This document shows, in pieces, positions 50,031 to 58,886 of a DNA stretch of 64,000 nt (position 1 is the stretch's first letter; each line of letters starts with the position of its first letter). Location of the stretch: the NCBI GenBank assembly GCA_015062005.1, contig SUVL01000010.1, positions 1 to 64,000 of the forward strand. Direction: 5' to 3'. This DNA is from Akkermansiaceae bacterium. Its GTDB lineage: Bacteria; Verrucomicrobiota; Verrucomicrobiia; Verrucomicrobiales; Akkermansiaceae. The translations under genes and the position numbers were made by a program. The notes under the pieces were generated by a model. That model ran no database searches. It was given only the letters and a program-made list of their open reading frames with translations, and had not been told where the DNA came from.

Positions 50031-51389
50031 TTATCGCTGTGATTTGAGATCCTGCATGAGCTGCGCGTTGGTGTGGCAGCGTTTCAGGAAGAAGAGCAGG
50101 CGTTCCATGGCCTCGGTGGGTTTGTGGTTGGCCAGGCCGCGGCGGATGAGGCGCACCTTTTCCAGCCAGAGTTCGGGGAGGATGAGTTCCTCGCGGCGGG
50201 TGCCGCTCTTCAGGATATCCACGGCGGGGTAGATGTACATTTCCGCAATGCGGCGGTTGAGCACCAGCTCCATGTTGCCTGTGCCCTTGAATTCCTGGAA
50301 GATGAGTTCATCCATGCGGCTGTTGGTTTCCACCAGCGCCGTGGCCAGGATGGTGAGGGAGCCGGCGCCGCGGGTGTTGCGGGCTGCGGCAAAAAGGCGG
50401 CGGGGTGTTTCCAGCGCGCGGGCATCGATACCGCCGCTCATGGTGCGGCCGCTGCCGCGTTCGGCGTTGTTGTAGGCGCGGGCGAGGCGGGTGATGGAGT
50501 CCAGCAGGATGAGGACGTGGCGACCGGCTTCTACGAGGCGTTTGGCGCGTTCTATGGCCATTTCGGCCATGCGGCAGTGTTCGCGCACGCCGCTGTCGTT
50601 GCTGGAGGCAAAGATTTCGGCCCCGGGCAGGGCGCGTTTGAACTCGGTCACTTCCTCCGGGCGTTCGTCCACGAGCAGCACCATGAGGTGCAGATCATCG
50701 CCGTAGTTTTCCATGGCGCCCTCGGCAATGTGCATGAGCAGGGTGGTCTTGCCGGTGCGGGGCGGGGCCACAATCAGGCCGCGCTGGCCGCGGGCCACCG
50801 GGGCCATGAGGTCCAGGGTGCGGGTGGTGAAGCGGGATGGGGTGGTCTCGAAAGAGAGACGGTGGGTCGGGTTCACCGCCTTCAGGTCTTCAAAGTGGGG
50901 GCAGGCGGCGGCTTCTGCGGGCTCCATGCCGTTCACCTTCTGCACGGAGACGAGCTGGTGGCCGCGCTCGTACTTCTGCGCCATGCCGGTGAGCTGCACA
51001 AAGGGGCGCAGCCGCAGCTCGGTGATGATATCCGCCGGCACATAGATGGCGGAGTCTGAGGGCGCCCAGTCATTATCCGCGGTGCGGATGAAGCCGAAGC
51101 CCTTGGCGGTGATTTCCAGGATGCCGGTGATGCTTTCCGGCTCGCCCACGGGCACAAAGGCTCGGCCTTGCTGCTGCTGGGGCTGCTGTTGCTGGTTATT
51201 CGGCTTACTTTTCTTGTACTGAGGCTTGTTGCGGTTGAAAGACTCTCGACGCACATGAGTACCACCCTGGGATTCACCCTGGGCGGTTTTGTTCTGGTCA
51301 CCCTGCTGGCGCGGCTTGCGGTTGAAATGGCGGCGCTGGTTGTGGCGCTGCTGCCGCTGGGTGTTTTGTTTTTCCTCTGGTGCGCTCAT
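50031..51389 (-). CDS. rho: Transcription termination factor Rho with Q/N/R-rich disordered N-terminus
   Basis: 452 residues, hexameric RNA helicase ending transcription. The first 75 residues are low-complexity, rich in Q, N, R and K (RQQRHNQRRHFNRKPRQQGD; NNQQQQPQQQQG), replacing the usual SAP-like N-terminal domain. The RNA-binding CSD follows (GILEITAKGFGFIRTADNDW), then the ATPase: RGQRGLIVAPPRTGKTTLLM (Walker A), VLLVDERPEEVTEFKR, ILLDSITRLARAYN and the Q/R-loop region GSGRTMSGGIDARALETPRR. ATG 51389 has GAGG at the right spacing; an upstream TTG is less likely. Confidence 0.97.
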   Translation of the reverse strand: MSAPEEKQNTQRQQRHNQRRHFNRKPRQQGDQNKTAQGESQGGTHVRRESFNRNKPQYKKSKPNNQQQQPQQQQGRAFVPVGEPESITGILEITAKGFGFIRTADNDWAPSDSAIYVPADIITELRLRPFVQLTGMAQKYERGHQLVSVQKVNGMEPAEAAACPHFEDLKAVNPTHRLSFETTPSRFTTRTLDLMAPVARGQRGLIVAPPRTGKTTLLMHIAEGAMENYGDDLHLMVLLVDERPEEVTEFKRALPGAEIFASSNDSGVREHCRMAEMAIERAKRLVEAGRHVLILLDSITRLARAYNNAERGSGRTMSGGIDARALETPRRLFAAARNTRGAGSLTILATALVETNSRMDELIFQEFKGTGNMELVLNRRIAEMYIYPAVDILKSGTRREELILPELWLEKVRLIRRGLANHKPTEAMERLLFFLKRCHTNAQLMQDLKSQR

Positions 51390-51417
51390 AGCCTCAGAAA
51401 GCAAAATAGCTGAGATT

Positions 51418-51458
51418 TGGAAAAGTGGGCAGGCGGTTCAAAGATTACCGCCTGCCCA
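51418..51458 (-). terminator. yebC terminator
   Basis: On the minus strand TGGGCAGGCGGT pairs perfectly with ACCGCCTGCCCA, followed by CTTTTCC. It separates yebC from rho. Confidence 0.8.
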
Positions 51459-51478
51459 GGGGGAAGATAAATCAATTA

Positions 51479-52231
51479 TCAAAGCTGCTCGAGCACAGCT
51501 TCGTCAATTTCGAAGTTGGCAAACACGTTCATCGTGTCGTCGTAGTCGTCGAGCAGGTCATAGAGCTTCATGATCTTGCGGGCTACGGCCACATCGGAGA
51601 TAACCGTGGGGTTCTGGGGCACGGAAACCAGCTTCATGCCGGTCACGTTCTTGCCTGCTGCACCCAGGGCCTCGGAAACGGTGCCCAGGTCGGTCGGGCC
51701 GCAGGTGAATACCCACTCGCCTTCCTCATCGCCGGCCTCGAACTCATCGGCTCCGCAGTCCATGGCAAGCTCCATGGCGGTGTCCTCATCGAGCGTGGCA
51801 TCGATGATGCGCACTTCGCCCTTGCGGTCGAATTGGTAGGAAACGGAGCCGGGGGTGCCCATGTTGCCGCCGTTCTTGGAGAAAATGGTGCGGATTTCGG
51901 AGGAGCAGCGGTTGGTGTTGTCCGTGGCTACCTCTACGATGATGGCGGTGCCCTCGGGGCCGTATCCCTCGTAGGTTACCTCCTGGATGGCTTCGCCCTG
52001 CAGTTCGCCGGTGCCTTTCTTCACAGCGCGGTCGATGTTGTCCTTGGGCATGGAGGCGGCCTTGGCGCCTTCGATGGCCGTGCGCAGACGCGGGTTGGTG
52101 TCTATATCGCCGCCGCCGCTCTTGGCTGCCAGGGTGATTTCCTTGGAGAAACGGGCGAATATCTTGCCTTTCTTCGCGTCGGCTGCTGCCTTCGTGAACT
52201 TAATTTTGGACCATTTATTATGACCGGACAT
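51479..52231 (-). CDS. yebC: YebC/PmpR family protein (translation/transcription regulator)
   Basis: 250 residues with the family start MSGHNKWSKIKFTKAAADAK, then KGKIFARFSKEITLAAKSGG and ASMPKDNIDRAVKKGTGELQ. YebC-type proteins are regulators; recent work on homologues links them to translation through difficult peptide stretches. Length is standard. It is not next to ruvC here, its frequent partner. Transcribed towards rho but separated by a terminator. Confidence 0.95.
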   Translation of the reverse strand: MSGHNKWSKIKFTKAAADAKKGKIFARFSKEITLAAKSGGGDIDTNPRLRTAIEGAKAASMPKDNIDRAVKKGTGELQGEAIQEVTYEGYGPEGTAIIVEVATDNTNRCSSEIRTIFSKNGGNMGTPGSVSYQFDRKGEVRIIDATLDEDTAMELAMDCGADEFEAGDEEGEWVFTCGPTDLGTVSEALGAAGKNVTGMKLVSVPQNPTVISDVAVARKIMKLYDLLDDYDDTMNVFANFEIDEAVLEQL

Positions 52232-52403
52232 ATATGTGATGTATGGGAGTGAAAAAAATCACGGGGAAGGAGGTGGTGTCCATCGTGCCTGGTGTCGGAG
52301 CAGGGTGTGCTGTATTCCAACCTCCCATTGCGCCATGGCGGAGACCAATCTCCGCTGCGCTGCCGCTGCCTGAGCGGCGCCGGCATGTGCCGGAAAAGAA
52401 AAA

Positions 52404-52477
<74 letters not shown>

Positions 52478-52638
52478 CTGCTTAAAGCCGGGGCAATTAT
52501 ACATGGAAAATCGCCTTTGGCAAGTACAAAATCACATTATGAGCTAAAATAGTGCAAAAAAGCACCGCATGGGGTTGCCATGCGGTGCTCGGTAATAAGT
52601 TACAGGAGAGAGATAAAGTCCTGCGAGTGAGGAGAGGG

Positions 52639-54615
52639 TCAGTCCTTCTTGCGCTTCTTGTAGGCTTCGCGCTGCTGTGCTTCGTTCACAGCGTTGGCGT
52701 GCGCCTTCTCAATGGCGCGTTCTGCTTCGTAGGCGACTTCTTCATCCGGGTCGGCCGTGTATTTTTTGAGGGTGTTTATCACCCAGTCATGGTCGCTCAT
52801 ATTGGCGAGTACCTTGATGAGGATGGTCTTCTGCTTGCGGAGGTCTTCCAGTTCCTTCAGCTTTTCCTTGAGTGCGGGAAGTTCAGGGCTGTCGTCGCCC
52901 ACATACTCGATGGAAGCGGGGTCGGTCTTGAAGACGATGGCCTTGATTCCGGAGGTATCGGCGAAAGCATCCTTGAAGCTCATTTCGATGAGTTTGTCGG
53001 CCTGCTCCTGGGTGCGGGGCCGGTCCTGCTTCATGATAGTGCCGATGATATTGTTGATGCAGACCTGAATCTGTTTGTCATCGCTGTAGGTTTCCTTCAG
53101 TTCAAGGACGTAGTCAAGAATGTCGTCATTGCCCCAGGCCCCGAGGAAGTTGGGCCCCTGTTTGGTCCATCCTTCGGCGGTGGAGAGTTCCTGCTTGTAG
53201 TATTCCAGCGCCTTGGGCGAGCATGCGGAAGCCAGAATGCCTGCCATGTTGGTGTTCTTGCGCAGTTTTTCCGGCATGGTGGTGAAGATTTCATCACCCA
53301 GTTGTGCCTTGGCATCGGCATCATCCATCATTTTGATGACGTTACCCAGGCAGATGCAGAGATTCGTGGCCAGCGGTCCATCTGCCATATCGGTCTTAAG
53401 CAGACCAATGATTTCCTTCACATCCGCTTCCGTGACACGCAGACCGATGCATTCCCAGATGTGGGAAAGAATCTTGCCCTGGTCTTTCCAGGGCTTGGCC
53501 GTCTTCTTATCGGCTACTACCTTGGAGAGCTTCTTGAGGCTGGTGTTTACACCTTCGGCATCGGAAATGGCGATGCGCTGGAGCAGCCAGTTGAAGAGCA
53601 CGGGCTTGATTTTGGTGCATTCCTTGCCCATGGTGTCGAAAATCATATCGCGGATGGCGGCATCCTTCTCAGCGGCCAGACCCAGCAACAGGCAGGCATT
53701 CATGGCCACACCCTCAGCGCGGGCGCCATAGCGGGGTTTGCCGTTTTCGCCCTTTACGTAGGGATCTACCACCACTTCCATCAGGGCTTTGGCGTCTTCC
53801 ATGGAGCAGGTGACGTTTACACCCTTCTTGGCGGCATCTGCCATGTTTTCCACACCCTTCATATTGATGTCCTGGGCGCGGCGGAGCAGGGTGTTCGTGT
53901 ATTCACGGTGGGCTTCGATGCGGGCGTCTTCTGCCTGTTTCTGCACCACCAGAACGGTGCAGATACCAATGGTGACCACCAGTAGACCGGCGCCGACCAT
54001 GAACGGCACAGTCTTCCAGACCGGAGCCTTCTGCTCAGCTTCCAGAGCGGCCTGCACCTGGGCCATTTCCTCTTCGGTCAGCGTGGGGCGGGGAGCCTTC
54101 TTCTTCTTCTTTTTCTTCGGAGCTTCCTCGGCGGGTGCTTCTTCAGCCGGTGCATCCTCGGCAGCTGTTTCTTCAGCGGGGGATTCCTCTGCCGGAGCCG
54201 CTTCGCCTTCAGCTGCCTGGAGAGCGGCCATCTGGCGGTTGTACTCTTCCATCTGGCGGTTATATTCCTCCATCTGGCGTTCGTATTCCTCCTGGGCCAG
54301 GCGGGCGGCTTCTTCCTCCTCGGGGGTGAGGGTGGGCTCAGCCGGAGTCTCTTCGATGGGTGCTGCGATTTCCTCAATGGGGGTAGCTTCCGGAGCGGGG
54401 GTGGGCATTACTTCCTCAACCTCGGGAGCCGGGGTGGCTGGTTTTGCGGCTTTCGGGGCGGGTGCCTTGGCCGGAGCCGGTGCTTTCTTGGGGGTGATGG
54501 TCTTGCCGGTGGCGCTCTTCAGCTTGGGGGCTGCAGCAGGTGCGGCGCCGGAGGGACGCAGCAGGCGCGGAGAGGCGGCCGGTGCGCTGGCGGGTTTCAA
54601 TTTAGGAGTGGCCAT
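52639..54615 (-). CDS. Large single-span membrane protein with Pro/Ala/Glu-rich and helical-repeat regions
   Basis: 658 residues. Residues 1-170 are low-complexity and probably cytoplasmic: P/A/K-rich, then P/E-rich, with a 7-residue repeat QEEYERQMEEYNRQMEEYNR (109-128) and a run of seven Lys. One membrane span follows (VPFMVGAGLLVVTIGICTVL, 203-222). The C-terminal 430 residues are all-helical with repeating 35-40-residue segments, HEAT-like (NLCICLGNVIKMMDDADAKA; VLANMSDHDWVINTLKKYTA). No enzyme motif is seen. It could be a periplasmic scaffold tethered to a cytoplasmic tail. No family is recognised. Confidence 0.72.
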   Translation of the reverse strand: MATPKLKPASAPAASPRLLRPSGAAPAAAPKLKSATGKTITPKKAPAPAKAPAPKAAKPATPAPEVEEVMPTPAPEATPIEEIAAPIEETPAEPTLTPEEEEAARLAQEEYERQMEEYNRQMEEYNRQMAALQAAEGEAAPAEESPAEETAAEDAPAEEAPAEEAPKKKKKKKAPRPTLTEEEMAQVQAALEAEQKAPVWKTVPFMVGAGLLVVTIGICTVLVVQKQAEDARIEAHREYTNTLLRRAQDINMKGVENMADAAKKGVNVTCSMEDAKALMEVVVDPYVKGENGKPRYGARAEGVAMNACLLLGLAAEKDAAIRDMIFDTMGKECTKIKPVLFNWLLQRIAISDAEGVNTSLKKLSKVVADKKTAKPWKDQGKILSHIWECIGLRVTEADVKEIIGLLKTDMADGPLATNLCICLGNVIKMMDDADAKAQLGDEIFTTMPEKLRKNTNMAGILASACSPKALEYYKQELSTAEGWTKQGPNFLGAWGNDDILDYVLELKETYSDDKQIQVCINNIIGTIMKQDRPRTQEQADKLIEMSFKDAFADTSGIKAIVFKTDPASIEYVGDDSPELPALKEKLKELEDLRKQKTILIKVLANMSDHDWVINTLKKYTADPDEEVAYEAERAIEKAHANAVNEAQQREAYKKRKKD

Positions 54616-54714
54616 AGTATGCAGAGTTTGTGAGAAAATGAACTACGTACCCTATACACTTAACATATTCCACGGCGGAATGCAATCATTCATTCCGTCT
54701 GAAATCTGCTTTTT

Positions 54715-55509
54715 TCAGTGCTGGCGCAGCAGAGAGGTGACTTTGAGGCATAAAGCCGGTGCCAGAAACAGGAGAGTGCAGGTATAGGTTATCCATACGG
54801 CTGTATCCAGCGCTATGGGAGATACAGGCGGTGACTGGTAGTCTCCGAATATGGTAAAAATGAATCCATTTGTAATGACGGCAGCGAGCAGGGGAATGAA
54901 CGATAATTTGCGCCACTGTATCAGCATCACTCCGCCGGCTGCCCCCAGAATGCCGACGGGAAGCAGAATCATGGCTGCGTTAAACCACATCAGCCCGCAT
55001 GCCAGCAAGCACAGCAGGGTGAGCGGCAGGGTAATGTATGCGCTGCTCTGTTTCTGGCAAGTGCTCAGTATATGGCAGAAAATCAGGGTGATGAAGCTGC
55101 CATGCAGCACCCAGTCGAGATATTGGGCTGTTTGCCAGGGGGCTGTTTCGTAATGCCCGGACAGCCAGGCAAAGATATGGGGCAGCGCATTGTAGCAACT
55201 GGCCATGCAGGGAGCTCCGCACCACAAGCCAGCGGAGGAAATACTGCCGAGTATGCTGCAGAGCCGGGCGTGCCTCTTGCCCGTGAGTTGCAGGGCTGCC
55301 AGGGCACATTGGGCTGTGGCGGCAGAAATCATCAGCAGAGAGCCTGCGATAAATACCCCCAGGGGGAGAACGCCGCGTAAGTCCCAGAAGGTGTAGCTGC
55401 CCCAGAGGGTGGCGCTGCTGAAGGGAGTGGCCATGGCTGCAGTGCGCAGCACTGCCTGCACCAGCAGCATTACGGCCACCAGAACCAGCAGGAAGAGACG
55501 GTTCCGCAT
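54715..55509 (-). CDS. Polytopic membrane protein of unknown function
   Basis: 264 residues with about seven hydrophobic spans (LFLLVLVAVMLLVQAVL; LPLGVFIAGSLLMISAATAQ; ITLPLTLLCLLACGLMWFNA; FIPLLAAVITNGFIFTIFGD; CTLLFLAPALCLKVTSLL). Several cysteines occur in the second to third span region (LWCGAPCMASCYN). No family is recognised. It starts 18 bp before the map stop on the same strand side, so map lies downstream independently. Confidence 0.7.
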   Translation of the reverse strand: MRNRLFLLVLVAVMLLVQAVLRTAAMATPFSSATLWGSYTFWDLRGVLPLGVFIAGSLLMISAATAQCALAALQLTGKRHARLCSILGSISSAGLWCGAPCMASCYNALPHIFAWLSGHYETAPWQTAQYLDWVLHGSFITLIFCHILSTCQKQSSAYITLPLTLLCLLACGLMWFNAAMILLPVGILGAAGGVMLIQWRKLSFIPLLAAVITNGFIFTIFGDYQSPPVSPIALDTAVWITYTCTLLFLAPALCLKVTSLLRQH

Positions 55510-55527
55510 AGGCAGAGGTGATGTGGT

Positions 55528-56325
55528 TTACATGGTAATGCCGAGTTGCTCGGGCAGGGCGATGCGCGGGCGCTCGGTCAGAATTTCGCCGCCGCGGGAG
55601 CCCACGGCCACGGTGTGCTCGAAGTGGGCAGACCAGGAGCCATCAGCCGTGATGGTGGTCCAGTCGTCCTCCAGCACGCGCACGCGGTAGGAACCCAGAG
55701 TAATCATGGGCTCAATGGCCAGAATCATGCCGCGCTTCAGTCGGGGCAGGGGGTAATTCGGGCGGTAGTTCGGAATCTGCGGTTCCTCGTGCAGGTGGCG
55801 CCCCACGCCGTGCCCCACAAAGTCCCGTACAATGCCGAAGCCGAAGGGACGCACATAGTCCTCGATAGCGCCGCATACGTCCATGAGGGAGTTGCCTTGT
55901 TTTGCCTGCTCGATGCCGCGGAAAAGAGCCTCCTCGGTCACGGCCATCAGTCGGCGGGCTTCCACGCTCACATGTTCGCCTACTCCCACGGTCAGGGCGT
56001 TGTCGCCATACCAGCCGTCCACAATGGCGCCGGCATCCAGGCTCACGATGTCGCCGTCGCGCAGTACGCGGGGGCCGCCTATGCCATGCACCACTTCCTC
56101 ATTCACCGAGATGCAGAGCTGGCCGGGGTATCCGGCGTAGCCGAAGAAGGCATTACCGCATTTTTCGCGGCGGAAGAGCTCGGCGGCGTAGTCATCAATC
56201 TCCTTGGTGGTGATACCGGGGCGGATGATGGACTGCAGCTCCATGAGGATGCGGGCGGATACCTCGCCGGCCTTGCGGAGCTTGCTGATTTCGTTCGGAT
56301 TGCGTACGGGGATGCGGTCTGCCAT
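55528..56325 (-). CDS. map: Methionine aminopeptidase, type I
   Basis: 265 residues; removes N-terminal Met from nascent proteins. Metal ligands: Asp in DIVSLDAGAIVDGWYGDNAL (two Asp), His in DFVGHGVGRHLHEEP, Glu in GMILAIEPMI and AHFEHTVAVG. Substrate-contact His is in NEEVVHGIGG. ATG 56325 (MADRIPVRNPNEIS) is chosen since ATG 56343 overlaps the -10 box TACAAT. It lacks an SH3-type N-terminal extension. It is divergent from lpxA. Confidence 0.95.
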   Translation of the reverse strand: MADRIPVRNPNEISKLRKAGEVSARILMELQSIIRPGITTKEIDDYAAELFRREKCGNAFFGYAGYPGQLCISVNEEVVHGIGGPRVLRDGDIVSLDAGAIVDGWYGDNALTVGVGEHVSVEARRLMAVTEEALFRGIEQAKQGNSLMDVCGAIEDYVRPFGFGIVRDFVGHGVGRHLHEEPQIPNYRPNYPLPRLKRGMILAIEPMITLGSYRVRVLEDDWTTITADGSWSAHFEHTVAVGSRGGEILTERPRIALPEQLGITM

Positions 56326-56341
56326 GGTCTTGTCTGCGGGC

Positions 56342-56370
56342 ATTGTAGCACAGGCGCCCCGCCGGGGCAA
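56342..56370 (-). promoter_or_regulatory. map promoter
   Basis: On the minus strand TTGCCC, 17 bp, TACAAT, 16 nt before ATG 56325. The upstream ATG at 56343 is formed by the -10 box itself. Confidence 0.65.
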
Positions 56371-56424
56371 GCGCGGAACCGTATCTTTTTTACCGGTTTT
56401 CCGCAGAAATAACGGATTTTGTGC

Positions 56425-56453
56425 TTGAAGCGGCGCGGGGGCGGGTGTAATAT
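56425..56453 (+). promoter_or_regulatory. lpxA promoter, leaderless geometry
   Basis: TTGAAG (56425-56430), 17 bp, TAATAT (56448-56453), then 7 nt to ATG 56461. Confidence 0.7.
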
Positions 56454-56460
56454 GCAGGTT

Positions 56461-57252
56461 ATGGCAGAGATTCATCCTACAGCTATTGTTGACCCGACTT
56501 GCGAGATTGCAGACGATGTGAAAATCGGGCCGTATTGTGTGGTGGGGCCGCATGTGCAGCTGGGCGCTGGCTGCGTGCTGCATAGTCATGTGGTGATTGG
56601 CGGACCCTCGAAGTTCGGTAAGGGGAATGAGTTCTTTCCCTTCTGCACCATCGGTACCAAGACTCAGGATTTGAAGTATGCCGGTGAGCCGACCACGCTG
56701 GAGGTGGGTGATTACAACGTGTTCCGCGAATACTGCAACATCAACCGCTCCACGGCGCCTGACCTGCGCACGGTTATCGGTTCCTACAATAACTTCCTGA
56801 TTCACTCCCACTGCGGTCATGAATGCCATGTGGGTGACCACAACATTTTCTCCGGCTATGCGGCTGCTGCCGGTCACTGCGAAATCGGCAACTGGGTGAT
56901 AGTCTCCGGCTGTGCGGCTCTGCACCAGTTCGTGCGCATCGGCGACCACGCCATGGTGGGCGGCATGGCCAAGGTGGTGCAGGATATTGCCCCCTACATG
57001 ATTGCTGAGGGCTCCCCGGCCAACCTCCGTGCCATCAATCAGGTGGGCCTTTCCCGCCGCGGCTTCTCGGATGAGGATATCCGCGCGTTGCGCTTTGCCT
57101 ACCGCAAGCTCTTCCTCTACAAGGATAACAAGGGCGACAAGATGGAGGATAAGTATGCTGAGGTGCTCGGCGACGAGAAGTACGGCAGCAATCCCCACAT
57201 CAAGTACATGGTGGATTTCCTGCGCGCTTCCCAGCGCGGCTTTGCCCGTTAA
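56461..57252 (+). CDS. lpxA: UDP-N-acetylglucosamine acyltransferase
   Basis: 263 residues; first step of lipid A synthesis, so the organism makes LPS. Left-handed beta-helix with hexapeptide repeats (AIVDPTCEIADDVKIGPYCV; EIGNWVIVSGCAALHQFVRI), catalytic His in HSHCGHECHVGD, and the C-terminal helical bundle with NLRAINQVGLSRRGFSDEDI. ATG 56461 gives the normal length. lpxB, lpxC and lpxD are not nearby. gph begins right after the stop with no spacer. Confidence 0.96.
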   Translation: MAEIHPTAIVDPTCEIADDVKIGPYCVVGPHVQLGAGCVLHSHVVIGGPSKFGKGNEFFPFCTIGTKTQDLKYAGEPTTLEVGDYNVFREYCNINRSTAPDLRTVIGSYNNFLIHSHCGHECHVGDHNIFSGYAAAAGHCEIGNWVIVSGCAALHQFVRIGDHAMVGGMAKVVQDIAPYMIAEGSPANLRAINQVGLSRRGFSDEDIRALRFAYRKLFLYKDNKGDKMEDKYAEVLGDEKYGSNPHIKYMVDFLRASQRGFAR

Positions 57253-57924
57253 ATGGAAAAGTACCTGGTATTTGACCTGGACGGCACACTGGTTGATTCC
57301 CTGCCCGGCATTGCGGAGGGAATCAACCGTGCTTTATCCGCCTGCGGCCTGCCGACCCATGCGCCGGAAAAGGTGCGCAGCATGATTGGCCGCGGGGCGG
57401 CGAATCTCTGTGCCGCCGCCATCGGCTATGCGGATGCCGCGGATGCCCCGCCCGAGGAGCTGGAGCGCGTGCATGCTGCCTTCCGCCGCGAGTATCCCAC
57501 CTGCTGGTGTGGGGATGAGTATACACGAGCTTATGAAGGGATAACCCCGCTTCTGGAGAAACTGGCGGCTGCCGGGGTGAAGCTGGCTGTGCTTTCCAAC
57601 AAACCGCATGAGGTCACGGAGCCCATGGTGCGGCATATCTTCCCCACGGTGCCCTTTGATGTGGTGCTGGGCTATACCCCGGCTTTCCCGCGCAAGCCGA
57701 ATCCGGCTTCCATGCACCATATTGCGGAGAAGTGGGGCGTTGCCCCGGCTGAGATAACGCTGGTGGGAGATTCGCTTTTTGATGCCCGCTGCGCGGAGAA
57801 TGCCGGCACCTCCCTGGTGCTGGTGGGCTGGGGTTATGCGGCGGATCCTGCTGCCCTGCGCGCCTGGCCGGCCCCGGTGTGCGAAACCGTGGCGGAACTG
57901 GAGTTGAACCTGCTGGGTATATGA
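57253..57924 (+). CDS. gph: Phosphoglycolate-phosphatase-like HAD hydrolase
   Basis: 223 residues. HAD motif I LVFDLDGTLVDSLPGIAEGI, motif II VLSNKPHEVT, motif III KPNPASMHHIAEKWG, motif IV TLVGDSLFDARCAENAG. The cap-1 helical domain is at 15-80. This matches the Gph/PGP family; substrate assignment is by similarity. It directly abuts lpxA and overlaps the next gene by 4 bp, so lpxA-gph-TMEM43-like form one transcript. Confidence 0.88.
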   Translation: MEKYLVFDLDGTLVDSLPGIAEGINRALSACGLPTHAPEKVRSMIGRGAANLCAAAIGYADAADAPPEELERVHAAFRREYPTCWCGDEYTRAYEGITPLLEKLAAAGVKLAVLSNKPHEVTEPMVRHIFPTVPFDVVLGYTPAFPRKPNPASMHHIAEKWGVAPAEITLVGDSLFDARCAENAGTSLVLVGWGYAADPAALRAWPAPVCETVAELELNLLGI

Positions 57925-58871
57925 GGTATGAGCAGATGTTTCTCCGGTGTGTGCTGGCGGCGTTTCTGCTGCTGCCGGTTCTGGGCTTGTCGTACTGCTG
58001 CGGATATCAGTATACCAGGCTGCTGGAGGTGATTTACCAGGAACCGTACCTGTGCATCAGCCCGGATGCTGTGGACCCGGCCAATGAAGGACGCAAGGTT
58101 CAGCTGGCAGCACCCGCTTATACGGATGAATGGCTGGAGCTGCCCGATATCGGCGTGCGCTGCCAGGCCCTGTGTTTGACGCTGGAGGCCGGCCGCGGTC
58201 GCTGGGTGGATGGACGCTATGTCGAAAAGCAGTATCGCGGGCGGCCTCTGCGGAGCAGGGACCAGCAGGCCCGCTGCATCCGCATGGGGGCATTTTCGTT
58301 GAAACTGCCTGAGCATGTTACCATGGGAAATCAGGAAATTCCCATGGAGCTGGTGCACTTGCCGGAAGAGTGGAAACCCTATTGCCGGGTAGTGCAGAGC
58401 GAGTTGAACAAATCGCCGTATTACCTGAATCTGGAATTGGAGGACGAGCCGCCCCGCAAGTTGTGCTGCAGCATGGTGGCCAATGGCACCCCGGCGGTGG
58501 TGCGCGGTATTCAGCGCGGGGGTGAAATCTCGCCCGTGCATTGGTTGGTTGACGATGAGCAACTCTTCAAGTCGCATGACCGCAGGGAGTTGGAACGCGC
58601 TCATTTGGATGCCTGGGTGGCGCAGGGTGCTATCCTGATGGTGCCGGCACTGTTGCTAGGCGTGTTTCGACTGCTGGGGTGCAGGAAGGCAGGGCAGAGT
58701 GCGCCGCTGGCTATTTGCCTCATGCTGGTGCTGGAGGCTGTGGCTTTCGTCTGCTGCGGTGGGTGGCGCTACGCAGCCTGGGCGGGTTTTGCAGCAGTTG
58801 TGGCGGCGCTGTGCCTGTGGCAGGTTGTGCGGATAATTCGCGGTTTTCGCGTTGACTCAGTGGCGGAATAA
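57921..58871 (+). CDS. TMEM43-like membrane protein
   Basis: 316 residues. An N-terminal membrane span (MFLRCVLAAFLLLPVLGLSY) precedes a large extracytoplasmic domain, and two or three C-terminal spans follow (AILMVPALLLGVFRLLG; APLAICLMLVLEAVAFVCCG; AAWAGFAAVVAALCLWQVVR). DAVDPANEGRKVQLAAPAYT followed by GVRCQALCLTLEAGRGRW resembles the 'D-x-x-NEG-x-V' and following motif of the TMEM43 family. The resemblance is by eye only. ATG 57921 overlaps the gph stop. Confidence 0.6.
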   Translation: MRYEQMFLRCVLAAFLLLPVLGLSYCCGYQYTRLLEVIYQEPYLCISPDAVDPANEGRKVQLAAPAYTDEWLELPDIGVRCQALCLTLEAGRGRWVDGRYVEKQYRGRPLRSRDQQARCIRMGAFSLKLPEHVTMGNQEIPMELVHLPEEWKPYCRVVQSELNKSPYYLNLELEDEPPRKLCCSMVANGTPAVVRGIQRGGEISPVHWLVDDEQLFKSHDRRELERAHLDAWVAQGAILMVPALLLGVFRLLGCRKAGQSAPLAICLMLVLEAVAFVCCGGWRYAAWAGFAAVVAALCLWQVVRIIRGFRVDSVAE

Positions 58872-58880
58872 GCGTATGAT
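58852..58880 (+). promoter_or_regulatory. Promoter of AI-2E family gene, leaderless geometry
   Basis: TTGACT (58852-58857), 17 bp, TATGAT (58875-58880), then 6 nt to ATG 58887. The promoter overlaps the end of the preceding gene. Confidence 0.75.
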
Positions 58881-58886
58881 GCCTGC

